This document shows positions 1 through 7,620 of a stretch of 64,000 nt of DNA, piece by piece; position 1 is the stretch's first letter, and every line of letters starts with the position of its first letter. The stretch covers positions 124,001 through 188,000 of the forward strand of contig NZ_CP010776.1 of the NCBI RefSeq assembly GCF_001577755.1, read 5' to 3'. The notes under the pieces are model-generated. The model did not search any database. It had not been told where the DNA came from and saw only the letters and a list, made by a program, of their open reading frames with translations. The DNA comes from Rufibacter sp. DG15C. GTDB taxonomy: Bacteria > Bacteroidota > Bacteroidia > Cytophagales > Hymenobacteraceae. A program made the translations under genes and the position numbers.

Positions 1-1
1 G

Positions 2-856
2 TTACCGCTTAGAGATGATAAATCTTTCAGAATACATACGTATCTGACAAATTCATGGTCTGAGCTGAGACAGTTCCTTTACCTTAAAAGCAATACAGAC
101 ACACAGCTTGTTTCGCTTGATTGTAGCAATAGTCAGCCGTTCACTTTGGTTAAGATTCTCTTGGAGCATTGTAAGGGCATCGACCTATATGACAGCCCTC
201 ATACTGATGTCATCGACTACATAGAATTTGTGACCCAGGGCAAGCTATATCATTTCATGTGCGGTCAGCTTGGCATTACGGATTCAAAAGAAATCCTGAA
301 GTTCAAAGAGAAGATGTTTGCCAACGTTTTCTACTCGTCAAACAAACATGGGTACTTCACAAAGGAAGCGATAGCTTTTAGAGAGCATTTCCCAACAGTT
401 TACCAAGTCATCATGCAGGAGAAAAGAGGGTGTTTCAAACAGTTAAGCATCAAAATGCAAAGAGTGGAAACATCAGCGGTGATTGACATCGCTTTGACAA
501 CCCTCATGGAAAAATACGGTGAATCTGAATGGTTCAGCAGTATCCATGATTCTATCATCTGTTCAGAGGTATTTGAGGCAGAGGTACGTCAGTTGATGCT
601 TGATGCTTATAATGAGGTAGTGGGTGTGTTTCCCCATATCAAGCCTGCTGAGAAGGTAAACAAGCTGAAACCAAGTGTAACTGTAGAGAGCAGCACTACT
701 CTACCTGACAATACGCCATTAAACGTGCTTAGGAAGAGGTTTGAGGAACAGTTCGCATCTAAGCAATACAAAGACCAAATCGCTCGCAAAGACTGTCAGG
801 AGGCTCTTAAATCAAGTACAGGAAAAAAGACTAATGGACTCGGTATTGATTGGTAA
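2..856 (+). CDS. Family-A DNA-polymerase-like protein, C-terminal part (5' end outside window)
   Basis: The frame is open to the left edge, so the true start is missing; a TTG at 146 is not needed as a start. The visible 284 residues follow the order of the polymerase A palm and fingers: a motif-A-like DCSNSQP near nt 119-139, a K..FANVFYSSN segment where motif B lies, FREHFPTVYQVI resembling the YF..YP.V..Y helix, an M..VETS..IDIALT helix, and a motif-C-like SIHDS near nt 540-553 in place of VHDE. The normal GRRR segment and the last Glu are not conserved. Such divergent polymerase-like proteins are known from phages and integrative elements. Exact function is not claimed. A strong bidirectional terminator follows. 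Confidence 0.55.
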   Translation, partial: LPLRDDKSFRIHTYLTNSWSELRQFLYLKSNTDTQLVSLDCSNSQPFTLVKILLEHCKGIDLYDSPHTDVIDYIEFVTQGKLYHFMCGQLGITDSKEILKFKEKMFANVFYSSNKHGYFTKEAIAFREHFPTVYQVIMQEKRGCFKQLSIKMQRVETSAVIDIALTTLMEKYGESEWFSSIHDSIICSEVFEAEVRQLMLDAYNEVVGVFPHIKPAEKVNKLKPSVTVESSTTLPDNTPLNVLRKRFEEQFASKQYKDQIARKDCQEALKSSTGKKTNGLGIDW

Positions 857-927
857 TGTCTTTCTAAATCCAAAGAAGTAATATGTCTTGACCTTTGTGT
901 TAAGACATGATAGAGTTGTTCGTCCAT

Positions 928-976
928 TTAAACGAAGAGGGTGCTACTATATAAGTAGCACCCTCTTCGTTTAAAA
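928..976. terminator. Bidirectional terminator with 22-bp perfect arms
   Basis: The arms 928-949 and 955-976 are exact reverse complements (core GAGGGTGCTACT) around the loop ATATA. The stem begins TTTAAA and ends TTTAAA, giving short T runs on both strands. It lies between the polymerase-like gene and the convergent small gene at 1028. Confidence 0.8.
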
Positions 977-1027
977 TCAATCATGGCAAACAGATTTCAT
1001 ATGGTTTTAGGAGTAAGTCCTCGTGGT

Positions 1028-1267
1028 CTATTCTCCAAAATTCCCTTCCTCGAGGCTCTTCCATAGCCTGTCTTCGATAAAATCCTCTGCTTGGTCAATC
1101 AGCAGCCTGACGTCCTCCATGGGATTGGCTATCTCAGTTCGGAACTGGTCTGACGTCAAAGCGAAGTATAAGCCGAAAGCAATGCGTGGACATTGCTGTT
1201 CGTGTGAAAGACTTCCTATAAAGTCATCAAGGTGTGCATTTACGTCTTCCTCCGTGAATCTTGGCAT
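1028..1267 (-). CDS. Small acidic hypothetical protein (79 aa)
   Basis: This codes for 79 residues starting MPRFTEEDVNAH. The composition is acidic and helix-like, with no membrane segment or cysteine motif. A competing plus-strand frame over the same DNA is rich in Ser, Arg and Cys and looks like a shadow, so the minus strand is preferred. It converges on the polymerase-like gene with the terminator at 928 between them. Not recognised; existence is moderately likely because of the accessory context. Confidence 0.4.
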   Translation of the reverse strand: MPRFTEEDVNAHLDDFIGSLSHEQQCPRIAFGLYFALTSDQFRTEIANPMEDVRLLIDQAEDFIEDRLWKSLEEGNFGE

Positions 1268-1471
1268 TTCTCAGTTTTTAACTTTTGGGAGCCAAGCCGC
1301 TCGGCTGATGCTCTGATTCTATATATCAGATACAGTGCTGCCCTTCAAGTAGATTCATTCTAACTCGTCATAAGAATGTAAAGAGAGTTGACGTTCATGG
1401 TCCATAAATTAATGGGATGTTAACATCGGAAAGACTGATGTTTAGCGAACGGGAAACCAGACTATAGACTC

Positions 1472-2080
1472 ATGGCGCAACTACTATCTTTCATTTTGCT
1501 TTTGTTTGTAATAGATGGGCTGGCCGCAAGGCCAGCCGGATGGCTCCAAAAGGAATTGTTGACTGCTAACACTGGTAAAGATGCCGCATATCTAAACCAG
1601 GTAGAGCGTGAGACCCTTATGTACTTGAATCTGGCTCGGCTATATCCGAAACGGTTTGTGGAGTTAGAACTCGCCCATTACTGGGGAAACGACAAGCATG
1701 GAAACTTCCTTACTAACTCATCTTACAAGGAATCACTGATAAAGGAGATGAGTAGTATGCAACCAGTTCAGGCATTTTATCCTGACAGAGTCATGAGTGC
1801 CAGTGCCAGGTGCTTCGCATTAGAGAAAGAGCGGATTGGTGGTAGGACTCATGAACGATTAAGCTGTAAAACTGACCGATTCGCTGAGTGTATTAGTTTT
1901 GGCATGGACAATGGCAGAGAGATTGCTCTACAGCTACTCATCGACCATTTGGTTCCAAGTCTCGGTCATAGGTGGCTTTGCTTAAATAGCGACATCAATA
2001 AGGTAGGTCTTGGGTTCGCAAAGCACAAGACAGCGGGGGTATCCTTGGTACTTGAAATGGATTTCTACTACACCCAGTAA
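1472..2080 (+). CDS. CAP-domain (SCP/PR1-like) secreted protein
   Basis: A signal peptide (MAQLLSFILLLFVIDGLAAR) is followed by an extracellular CAP fold. The helix with YLNLARLYPKRFVE, a central THERLS and AECISFG, and the C-terminal LGHRWLCLN followed by VGLGFAKH match the usual CAP signatures, including the GHR turn and the G.G.A strand. At 202 residues it is a minimal one-domain member. CAP proteins are exported; bacterial functions are mostly unknown. It sits in the accessory left region with no operon partner. Start chosen because the signal peptide begins there. Confidence 0.7.
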   Translation: MAQLLSFILLLFVIDGLAARPAGWLQKELLTANTGKDAAYLNQVERETLMYLNLARLYPKRFVELELAHYWGNDKHGNFLTNSSYKESLIKEMSSMQPVQAFYPDRVMSASARCFALEKERIGGRTHERLSCKTDRFAECISFGMDNGREIALQLLIDHLVPSLGHRWLCLNSDINKVGLGFAKHKTAGVSLVLEMDFYYTQ

Positions 2081-2179
2081 TTAGCTTCTGTTTACAACCT
2101 TCGAAAGCGTATTCAACTCTCTATACTGATTTGGAAGAACATTTTGTATTAACTTCACATTATCCCAATCATTAAAAAT

Positions 2180-2434
2180 ATGCAAAACCTCCTATCAAGG
2201 TTACATAGGAAAGCAAATCCTTATTATCTACCACTAATTATATTTACCACTGGTTTTTACGCTATTTATATTTTAATGATAGCTAATAAAAAACCTAAAC
2301 CTTTAACGTTGGTACCTGCTTTTGGCTTATTATTCGCAGTGTTTCAGGTAATTCTAAATATAACTATCCAAGATTCCAGAAACAGATCTGTCCTTAGGCA
2401 AACAGAATACAAAAATAGACAAGCTTTAGCATAA
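2180..2434 (+). CDS. Small two-helix membrane protein
   Basis: 84 residues with a basic N-terminus (SRLHRKANP), then two hydrophobic stretches at about residues 17-35 and 44-63, and a charged C-terminal tail. This fits a small inner-membrane protein. Codon use is AT-rich like the rest of the accessory region. No family recognised. It could be a chance frame, but the two clean membrane segments and the start just after a gene-free gap favour a real gene. Confidence 0.4.
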   Translation: MQNLLSRLHRKANPYYLPLIIFTTGFYAIYILMIANKKPKPLTLVPAFGLLFAVFQVILNITIQDSRNRSVLRQTEYKNRQALA

Positions 2435-2470
2435 ATCTAAAATCACCCTTTGCAGGTAGTGTTATAACCA

Positions 2471-2758
2471 TTATTCAAAGCCCTCTAATAAGTCCTTCGT
2501 CTTGTCACCTCTTACCAACTCTTGCATCACTTTGATACTTCTGTTAGCACCCTGAGTATTAGTCTTAGCGCATAGTGTATACATAATCTCTAATGCCTGT
2601 CTATCTACTCCGAAAGTGTATGATGCAGTAGTACCTTCACTGTAGAATAATACGGTTACGGTATTACCGTTATTACCTACATCCCAACTTTCAGCTTTAG
2701 AGTTTAACCCTTCTCTTATCTGCTCTATAAGCTCTTCTTCTGTGGTAGCGTTATTCAT
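2471..2758 (-). CDS. Hypothetical protein (95 aa)
   Basis: 95 residues starting MNNATTEEELIEQIREGL, with a mixed alpha/beta pattern (VTVLFYSEGTTASYTFGV) and no signal peptide or membrane helix. The product is acidic. It is transcribed towards the small membrane protein gene. No family recognised; DNA composition matches the accessory left end. Confidence 0.45.
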   Translation of the reverse strand: MNNATTEEELIEQIREGLNSKAESWDVGNNGNTVTVLFYSEGTTASYTFGVDRQALEIMYTLCAKTNTQGANRSIKVMQELVRGDKTKDLLEGFE

Positions 2759-2844
2759 AAAACAAGGATGTCTAAAAATAATGTGCTGTACGTTTACGAC
2801 ACAGATAGTAAATATTTACGACACAAATCTATCTACACCACAAA

Positions 2845-2878
2845 AAAAACCGCTTCTAAATTAATAGAAGCGGTTTTT
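2845..2878 (-). terminator. Terminator after the second tRNA-Lys
   Basis: The arms ACCGCTTCTA and TAGAAGCGGT flank a six-base loop. On the minus strand the stem is followed by eight T (2849-2842). It ends the tRNA-Lys transcript. Confidence 0.85.
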
Positions 2879-2892
2879 CATTTACAAAAGCG

Positions 2893-2965
2893 TGATCCCG
2901 CTGGGATTCGAACCCAGGACCCATACATTAAAAGTGTATTGCTCTACCAGCTGAGCTACAGAATC
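2893..2965 (-). tRNA. tRNA-Lys (TTT anticodon), copy 2
   Basis: The reverse strand folds as a 73-nt tRNA: acceptor GATTCTG with CGGGATC plus discriminator A, D arm GCTC...GAGC, anticodon loop CTTTTAA giving TTT, and T arm CTGGG-TTCGAAT-CCCAG. CCA is not encoded. It is identical over its full length to the copy at 3031-3103. Confidence 0.95.
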
Positions 2966-2985
2966 AGAAATTTAAAGGTGGTAAA

Positions 2986-3019
2986 AAAGCCTTTCCGGGG
3001 TTGAAGCCGGAAAGGCTTT
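2986..3019 (-). terminator. Hairpin with T run between the two tRNA-Lys genes
   Basis: Arms AAAGCCTTTCCGG and CCGGAAAGGCTTT, loop of eight bases; on the minus strand a run of six T follows. It looks like an intrinsic terminator for the first tRNA, but only 20 nt separate it from the second tRNA, leaving little room for a separate promoter, so partial read-through or RNA processing is also possible. Confidence 0.7.
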
Positions 3020-3030
3020 GTGTAATCAAG

Positions 3031-3103
3031 TGATCCCGCTGGGATTCGAACCCAGGACCCATACATTAAAAGTGTATTGCTCTACCAGCTGAGCTACAGA
3101 ATC
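3031..3103 (-). tRNA. tRNA-Lys (TTT anticodon), copy 1
   Basis: 73 nt, identical to the gene at 2893-2965, with the same TTT anticodon and no encoded CCA. It is the promoter-proximal copy: a good Bacteroidota promoter lies 45 nt upstream on the same strand (3148-3179). Its 5' and 3' flanks differ from those of the other copy. Confidence 0.95.
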
Positions 3104-3147
3104 TTTTACTACCTTTGCTTACTAGGGCGTTCCCCCGTATTGCGATG

Positions 3148-3179
3148 CAAAAGTAAAAGCCCTTTCTCTAAATGCCAAA
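3148..3179 (-). promoter_or_regulatory. Bacteroidota-type promoter for tRNA-Lys
   Basis: On the minus strand TTTG (3179-3176), a 20-nt spacer and TACTTTTG (3155-3148) match the TTTG / TAnnTTTG consensus at normal spacing. It overlaps the ATG of the divergent gene at 3172. Confidence 0.65.
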
Positions 3180-3936
3180 CTTTTCCCGTAAATTCTGTAG
3201 TGTTTTTTGCGCCGCGTGGCTAGGATTATCCCAATTGGTTATGGGTCAATCTACTACGGCGCAACTCACCCAGGCAGATTCTCTCTACGCCAAGCACCAA
3301 TACACCCAGGCCTACACCATTTACGAGCAATTGCTCACCCAGCAGAAGGTCTACACGCCCCAGATGCTCCTCAAGATGGCCTACATTCAGGAGGGATTGC
3401 AGAACTATACGCAGTCCATGTACTACCTGCAACTCTTCTACAGCAAGCAACCCAGCCGGTCCATCTTACGCAAAATGGAGGAAGTAGGCCTGCAACAACA
3501 CCTGCAAGGCTACGCCTACACGGACCTGGACTTCTTTAAAACCCAGTTCCATAAATACTATGACAACATTCTGGAACTGCTGCTCATAGGTGCAGTCATT
3601 TTTCTGACGCTGTTGGTGCTCCGCTGGCTTAAGAAGAAGACTATCCCCAAGCAAACGCAAGGCACGTTTCTGGTGTACCTGGCCGTTATCTTTTTTTACG
3701 CCAACTTCCTAACCCTTGGTCAGCAGGGCCTAATCCTGAACCCGAACGTACCCATCATGACGGCGCCCTCGGCTGGCGCGGGCTTGGTGACTACTGCCGG
3801 AGTGGGCCATCGTGTGAACATTGTGGGCGAGCAGGACATCTGGTACCGCATTGAATGGAAAGACCAGACCGCCTACATCAGAAAGTACAACCTGCTATTG
3901 CTCCCTCAACCGCTTAGCGTGCAGAAATTGTTTTAG
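3172..3936 (+). CDS. TPR and SH3-like domain membrane protein
   Basis: 254 residues: signal peptide (ends near VMGQS), a TPR-like region at about 30-115 (ADSLYAKHQYTQAYTIYEQLL, repeated once more around MAYIQEGLQNY), two membrane helices at about 133-152 and 165-185, and a C-terminal SH3-like barrel (ILNPNVPIMTAPSAGAG ... WYRIEWKDQTAYIRKYNLLLL). This order resembles BatE-type proteins of Bacteroidota, but no bat operon is present, so a general envelope or peptidoglycan-binding role is inferred. The ATG is confirmed by the signal peptide. A PAL40 palindrome lies between it and the convergent SDR gene. Confidence 0.6.
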   Translation: MPNFSRKFCSVFCAAWLGLSQLVMGQSTTAQLTQADSLYAKHQYTQAYTIYEQLLTQQKVYTPQMLLKMAYIQEGLQNYTQSMYYLQLFYSKQPSRSILRKMEEVGLQQHLQGYAYTDLDFFKTQFHKYYDNILELLLIGAVIFLTLLVLRWLKKKTIPKQTQGTFLVYLAVIFFYANFLTLGQQGLILNPNVPIMTAPSAGAGLVTTAGVGHRVNIVGEQDIWYRIEWKDQTAYIRKYNLLLLPQPLSVQKLF

Positions 3937-3953
3937 GCAGCAGCATGGCTTGG

Positions 3954-3991
3954 CGTTTTTGGTCTGATTCTCAGAAAACAGGCCAAAAACG
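3954..3991. repeat. PAL40 palindrome, copy 1
   Basis: Arms CGTTTTTGGTCTG and CAGGCCAAAAACG around a TTC/GAA centre, between two convergent genes with no other terminator. Confidence 0.85.
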
Positions 3992-4000
3992 ATATTCCTA

Positions 4001-4807
4001 TTACTTAAACGGCGAATTAGGCTCTTTTTTCATTTTATTGTACACCAGCTTGTCAGTCAGGCCCGGGAAGAATTTGCCTAAGAGCACGGCCAGTTTGCCT
4101 TGCGTGGTCATGACAATGTCGCGTTGGCGTTTGCGGGTGGCGTATAGGATGCGGTCGGCTACTTCCTCTGAGGTCATCATCTTGTCTTCGTCCCGAGGTG
4201 ATTCTCCTTGCTGGCTACCGTCTGCGGCTAGGGCGGTGTTTCTGATGTTAGACGCCGTGAACCCCGGACACGCCACCATCACGTGAATGCCCTGGTGCAG
4301 AGTCTCGGTGCGTAAAGCGCCCAGGAAACCTTGCATGGCAAACTTAGAGGCAGAATAACCAGTACGGCCTGGCAAGCCTTGGTAGCCGGCAATGGAAGAA
4401 ACGCCGATAATAGAGCCTTTGCTTTCGAGGATGTACGGCAAGGCAAACTTGGTGCAGTAGACAGTCCCCCAGAAGTTAATGTCCATGAGCTGCCGAATCA
4501 CCTCTAACTCCACGTCCTGGAACAAGGCCCGCATGCTGATGCCGGCGTTGTTAAGCATCACGTCAATCCGGCCAAACTTGGCCACCGTCTGCTCAATCAA
4601 AGTACGGCAGTCTGCTTCGCTACTCACATCGCCGGGCACGGCCAGGTACTCAATATTGGCCGCGGCCAGCTCCTGCCCTACCTCGTCTAGCTTCTGGGCG
4701 TTTCTGCCGTTGATGACTATTTTCCCGCCGGCCCGTCCGAAGGCTAGTGCGCAGGCCCGTCCAATGCCCGAAGAGCCGCCGGTGATGATGATGACTTTGT
4801 TTTTCAT
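4001..4807 (-). CDS. Short-chain dehydrogenase/reductase (SDR)
   Basis: Cytosolic NAD(P)-dependent oxidoreductase of the classical SDR family, 268 residues. Seen directly: cofactor motif TGGSSGIG at residues 9-16, NNAG at 86-89, catalytic Ser about 138 (GVSSIAG), and YSASK with Tyr151 and Lys155. An Arg in the second strand (INGRN) suggests NADP preference (inference). The C-terminal half has a basic tail. The substrate cannot be read from sequence. It stands alone, convergent with the TPR/SH3 gene and divergent from rlmD. Confidence 0.85.
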   Translation of the reverse strand: MKNKVIIITGGSSGIGRACALAFGRAGGKIVINGRNAQKLDEVGQELAAANIEYLAVPGDVSSEADCRTLIEQTVAKFGRIDVMLNNAGISMRALFQDVELEVIRQLMDINFWGTVYCTKFALPYILESKGSIIGVSSIAGYQGLPGRTGYSASKFAMQGFLGALRTETLHQGIHVMVACPGFTASNIRNTALAADGSQQGESPRDEDKMMTSEEVADRILYATRKRQRDIVMTTQGKLAVLLGKFFPGLTDKLVYNKMKKEPNSPFK

Positions 4808-4890
4808 GATTCTCTGGTAACGTAGGCAAGCGCCTTTACAAAACTACAAGAACTTTTGGCAATGCTAATCCTCCCCAGAACAGGGCCCTT

Positions 4891-4930
4891 CCGTTTTTAG
4901 CCTCTTTTCCGGGAAACAGCCCAAAACCGG
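4891..4930. repeat. PAL40 palindrome, copy 2
   Basis: CCGTTTTTAGCCTC pairs with GAAACAGCCCAAAACCGG, in the divergent spacer between the SDR gene and rlmD. Confidence 0.85.
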
Positions 4931-4983
4931 AGGTGAGAAATTGAGAGGGCCATCCTCACATTTCTTCGTATTTTTGCGGCATC

Positions 4984-6402
4984 GTGAGAAAATTCAAGAA
5001 GAAGAAACATAAGTATAACATCATTCCCGAATTGCGCGTGGAAGAGATGGCCGCCGAGGGCAAGTGCCTGGCCCGGCATGACAACATGGTGGTGTTCATC
5101 TCGGGCGTGGCGCCCGGCGATGTGGTGGACGTGCGCGTGACCAAGGAACGCAAGAATTACCTGGAGGCCACGCCTATCCATTTCCATGCCTACTCAGAAC
5201 AGCGTATTGAGCCTTTCTGCGAGCATTTTGGGGTGTGCGGCGGCTGTAAATGGCAACACATTGCCTATGACACCCAGTTGTTCTACAAGCAGAAGCAGGT
5301 GAATGACAACATTGAGCGCATCGGCAAGATTACTGGCTATGAGGTGTTGCCTATCCTGCCATCGGACCGGGTGAGTTTTTATAGGAACAAGCTGGAATAT
5401 ACGTTCTCTGGCAATTCCTGGCTGACCCAGGAGCAGATTAACAGCGGCCAGGAGTTTGAACGAAGAGCCCTGGGTTTCCACGTGCCATTGCGCTTTGACA
5501 AGATTGTAGACATTCAGCACTGCTATTTGCAACCGGCACCATCCAATGAGATTAGGCTGGCCGTGAAGCAATATGCGCTGGAGAACGACCTGCCGTTTTT
5601 TGACTTGGTCAAGCAGGAAGGGTTCTTGCGTAACCTCATCATCAGGACGGCCAACACGGGTGACCTGATGGTGATTGTGCAGGTTTTCCAGGACCAAATG
5701 GAATGGCTGCAACCGCTGCTGGACTTCTTGTTGCAGGCTTTCCCGCAGATTACGTCTCTGCAATACGTGGTTAACAGCAAGGGCAATGAGACCTTCCATG
5801 ACCTGGACGTGATTTGCTACCACGGCGACCCGTACATCCATGAGCAGATGGAAGGCTTGCGCTTCAGAGTCGGGCCGAAGTCTTTTTACCAGACCAATTC
5901 TGAGCAGGCCTACAACCTGTACAAACTAACCCGCGATTTTGCCCTTTTAAGCGGCACTGAGACGGTGTATGACTTGTACACGGGGGCTGGCACCATCGCG
6001 AACTTCGTGGCCCGCTCAGCGGCGCAGGTGATAGGCATTGAGTATGTGGCCAGCGCCATTGAGGACGCTAAAATCAACTCGCAGATAAACGACATCACCA
6101 ACACGCACTTCTATGCCGGTGATATGAAGGACGTCTTGAATCAGGAGCTGTTCATGAAGCATGGCCGTCCGGACGTCATCATCACCGACCCGCCGCGCGC
6201 CGGGATGCACCCAGACGTGGTGGCCAAGTTGATTGAGGTGAAAGCCAACCGCATCGTCTACGTAAGCTGTAACCCAGCTACCCAGGCCCGCGACCTGGAA
6301 ATGCTTTCAGAAGCGTATGACGTAGTGAAGGTGCAACCAGTGGACATGTTCCCGCAGACCTACCATGTAGAGAGCGTGGCCCTGTTGGCTTTGAAAAGCT
6401 AA
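4984..6402 (+). CDS. rlmD: 23S rRNA (uracil-C5)-methyltransferase RlmD
   Basis: Methylates a uracil in 23S rRNA (U1939 in E. coli) with SAM. 472 residues: a basic N-terminus, a TRAM RNA-binding domain at about 15-65, iron-sulfur ligands Cys79, Cys85 and Cys88 plus a later Cys in QHCYL, and a Rossmann SAM domain (DLYTGAGTIANFVA). The catalytic part shows DPPRAGMH and SCNPAT with the nucleophile about Cys429, then the conserved VESVALL end. The start is GTG at 4984. A TATTTTTG box at 4969-4976 would place the transcript start near this GTG, so a very short leader is possible. Length is usual for the family. Confidence 0.93.
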   Translation: MRKFKKKKHKYNIIPELRVEEMAAEGKCLARHDNMVVFISGVAPGDVVDVRVTKERKNYLEATPIHFHAYSEQRIEPFCEHFGVCGGCKWQHIAYDTQLFYKQKQVNDNIERIGKITGYEVLPILPSDRVSFYRNKLEYTFSGNSWLTQEQINSGQEFERRALGFHVPLRFDKIVDIQHCYLQPAPSNEIRLAVKQYALENDLPFFDLVKQEGFLRNLIIRTANTGDLMVIVQVFQDQMEWLQPLLDFLLQAFPQITSLQYVVNSKGNETFHDLDVICYHGDPYIHEQMEGLRFRVGPKSFYQTNSEQAYNLYKLTRDFALLSGTETVYDLYTGAGTIANFVARSAAQVIGIEYVASAIEDAKINSQINDITNTHFYAGDMKDVLNQELFMKHGRPDVIITDPPRAGMHPDVVAKLIEVKANRIVYVSCNPATQARDLEMLSEAYDVVKVQPVDMFPQTYHVESVALLALKS

Positions 6403-6413
6403 ATACCAATTAC

Positions 6414-6453
6414 CCGTTTTCGGCCTGCTTTGGACAAAACAGGCCGAAAACGG
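6414..6453. repeat. PAL40 palindrome, copy 3
   Basis: CCGTTTTCGGCCTG and CAGGCCGAAAACGG pair perfectly; the T-to-C change in one arm is matched by A-to-G in the other, keeping the stem. Confidence 0.9.
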
Positions 6454-6516
6454 AAATACCTTGTAAACCATTTGGCACATGCATCGTGCTACTTGATATA
6501 CGTTATTACTACTATC

Positions 6517-6885
6517 ATGCAGAACGACCCAGAATTAAACGGCAAATACTTAGGCACCATCACCACAGATTTTGTGCAGGTGTCAGATACATTAAAGGAA
6601 GCCTCTTACCAGATTAGAAAGCGGGATATTTCTAAGTATCCCATCTTTGTCTTCTCTAGAGAAGTGACCAAGATTGGCGGCTTGTTGATTGAAGCGGCTG
6701 AGCGCAACCTGCAATGGAACGTGAATGCCTCCTTCTTAGAGGACTTCGTGAACCGCCAACTGGTGGCCGCAGACAAGATTGAGGAGTTCCAGCAAGCCTA
6801 CCGCGATGCAGATGAGTACTGCTGTCTGTTTGTAGTAGACCGCGAGTTCATGAACTTCGTGTTTGTGCCGTATCCAGAGGATTAA
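6517..6885 (+). CDS. Conserved hypothetical protein (122 aa)
   Basis: 122 residues starting MQNDPELNGKYLGTITTD. A longer frame opens at TTG 6430, but that part runs through PAL40 copy 3 and looks non-coding, so the ATG at 6517 is chosen. The protein is a compact alpha/beta product without signal peptide (PIFVFSREVTKIGGLLIEA, then CCLFVVDREFMNFVFVPYPED). It recalls an uncharacterised Bacteroidota family; no function assigned. Its stop codon directly precedes the ATG of the phosphatase-like gene at 6886, so the two are probably translated together. Confidence 0.65.
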   Translation: MQNDPELNGKYLGTITTDFVQVSDTLKEASYQIRKRDISKYPIFVFSREVTKIGGLLIEAAERNLQWNVNASFLEDFVNRQLVAADKIEEFQQAYRDADEYCCLFVVDREFMNFVFVPYPED

Positions 6886-7215
6886 ATGAATATCCTCTTC
6901 ATCTGTAGCAGAAATCAATGGCGAAGCCCCACTGCTGAAAAGATTTTTCAGGGCCACCAACATCATCAGTTTCGGTCAGCAGGCACCTCAGAAAGTGCTC
7001 GCATTAAAATATCCTCCAAACTTTTGGAATGGTCCGATTTGATTTTGGTGATGGAAAAAAAGCACAAGCAACAGCTAATTTCGAAGTATGGACCTGTAGC
7101 AAGGGAAAAACAAATTGAAGTTCTGGACATCCCAGATGATTATGTTTTCATGGATGAAGAACTAATTGAAATGCTACATACTTCAGTAACACCCTATCTG
7201 GAAGAACAATGCTAG
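6886..7215 (+). CDS. Low-molecular-weight phosphatase-like protein
   Basis: 109 residues. The N-terminus MNILFICSRNQWRSPTAE has the LMW protein tyrosine phosphatase layout: a beta strand followed by the C-x5-R-S P-loop (Cys7 to Arg13). The DPY/F acid motif of classic enzymes is replaced by IPDDYVFMD near the C-terminus. It is shorter than typical members (about 150 residues), a known small subfamily of unknown substrate. It starts immediately after the stop of the preceding gene, so co-expression is likely. Followed by a strong terminator at 7278. Confidence 0.7.
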   Translation: MNILFICSRNQWRSPTAEKIFQGHQHHQFRSAGTSESARIKISSKLLEWSDLILVMEKKHKQQLISKYGPVAREKQIEVLDIPDDYVFMDEELIEMLHTSVTPYLEEQC

Positions 7216-7277
7216 ATTTTTCTAAAAGGTTAGTCTAGTATAATTCTGAATAAGCTCAAAAGTATTAGGTTAAACAC

Positions 7278-7320
7278 AAACAAGACGCCCAGCTTCTTTT
7301 GAAGCTGGGCGTCTTGTTTT
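7278..7320. terminator. Bidirectional terminator between convergent genes
   Basis: 19-bp perfect arms (7278-7296 and 7301-7319; core GACGCCCAGCTTC) around a TTTT loop, with A and T tracts on the flanks. Confidence 0.9.
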
Positions 7321-7356
7321 ATATGACTTTTAGTAATTCCTAAAACAGTTATTAGC

Positions 7357-7620
7357 TTATCGAATGTAGAGGTAGCTAATCACGACCATAAACAACAGAA
7401 ACGAAGCAACCCCGCCCCATCTAATGCCCCAGCCCAGCGCCTTCATATTCTCACTAGTGGCTTTCTTTTGCAACAGCTTACCCAACACATAAGCGCTTAC
7501 CACCAGTAGAATGAGCACCCAAGAATGGTTAATTAGATGAAACAGCAAAGTAGCCATGCCCAGTATTACAACAGTGCATACCAAGCCTAAAAGTAGAAAT
7601 AGCGCTTTCACATTAGGCAA
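7357..7620 (-). CDS. Small three-helix membrane protein
   Basis: 87 residues, almost entirely hydrophobic, with membrane segments at about 4-27, 31-49 and 67-86. The charged linker KKATSENMKALG lies between the second and third. The start codon overlaps the end of thiL by 8 nt, so it is translationally coupled to that gene. No thiamine role can be read from it; the link to thiL may only be shared expression. Confidence 0.65.
   Translation of the reverse strand: MPNVKALFLLLGLVCTVVILGMATLLFHLINHSWVLILLVVSAYVLGKLLQKKATSENMKALGWGIRWGGVASFLLFMVVISYLYIR

Larger units (their letters stand above)
1..2890. mobile_element. Possible end of an integrated element next to tRNA-Lys
   Basis: This stretch is visibly AT-richer than the rest. 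It carries a family-A-polymerase-like gene typical of phages and integrative elements plus several orphan small genes, and has none of the PAL40 palindromes that occur about every 2 kb from position 3954 onward. It stops at the 3' end of a tRNA-Lys gene (2893), a common integration site. No integrase or attachment repeat can be seen because the other end lies outside the window, so this is inference. Confidence 0.4.

Noticed and set aside
2893-3103. The duplicated tRNA-Lys as left and right attachment sites
   Set aside because: The copies are complete and only 65 bp apart with a terminator between them; a tandem gene duplication explains this better than two element ends.
6472-6495. Sigma-54-like TTGGCACATGCATCGTGC
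   Set aside because: Spacing between GG and GC is 12, not 10, so it does not fit the -24/-12 pattern.
6430-6516. Longer N-terminus for the gene at 6517
   Set aside because: The extra codons run through PAL40 copy 3 and give a basic, non-family sequence; the ATG at 6517 fits better.
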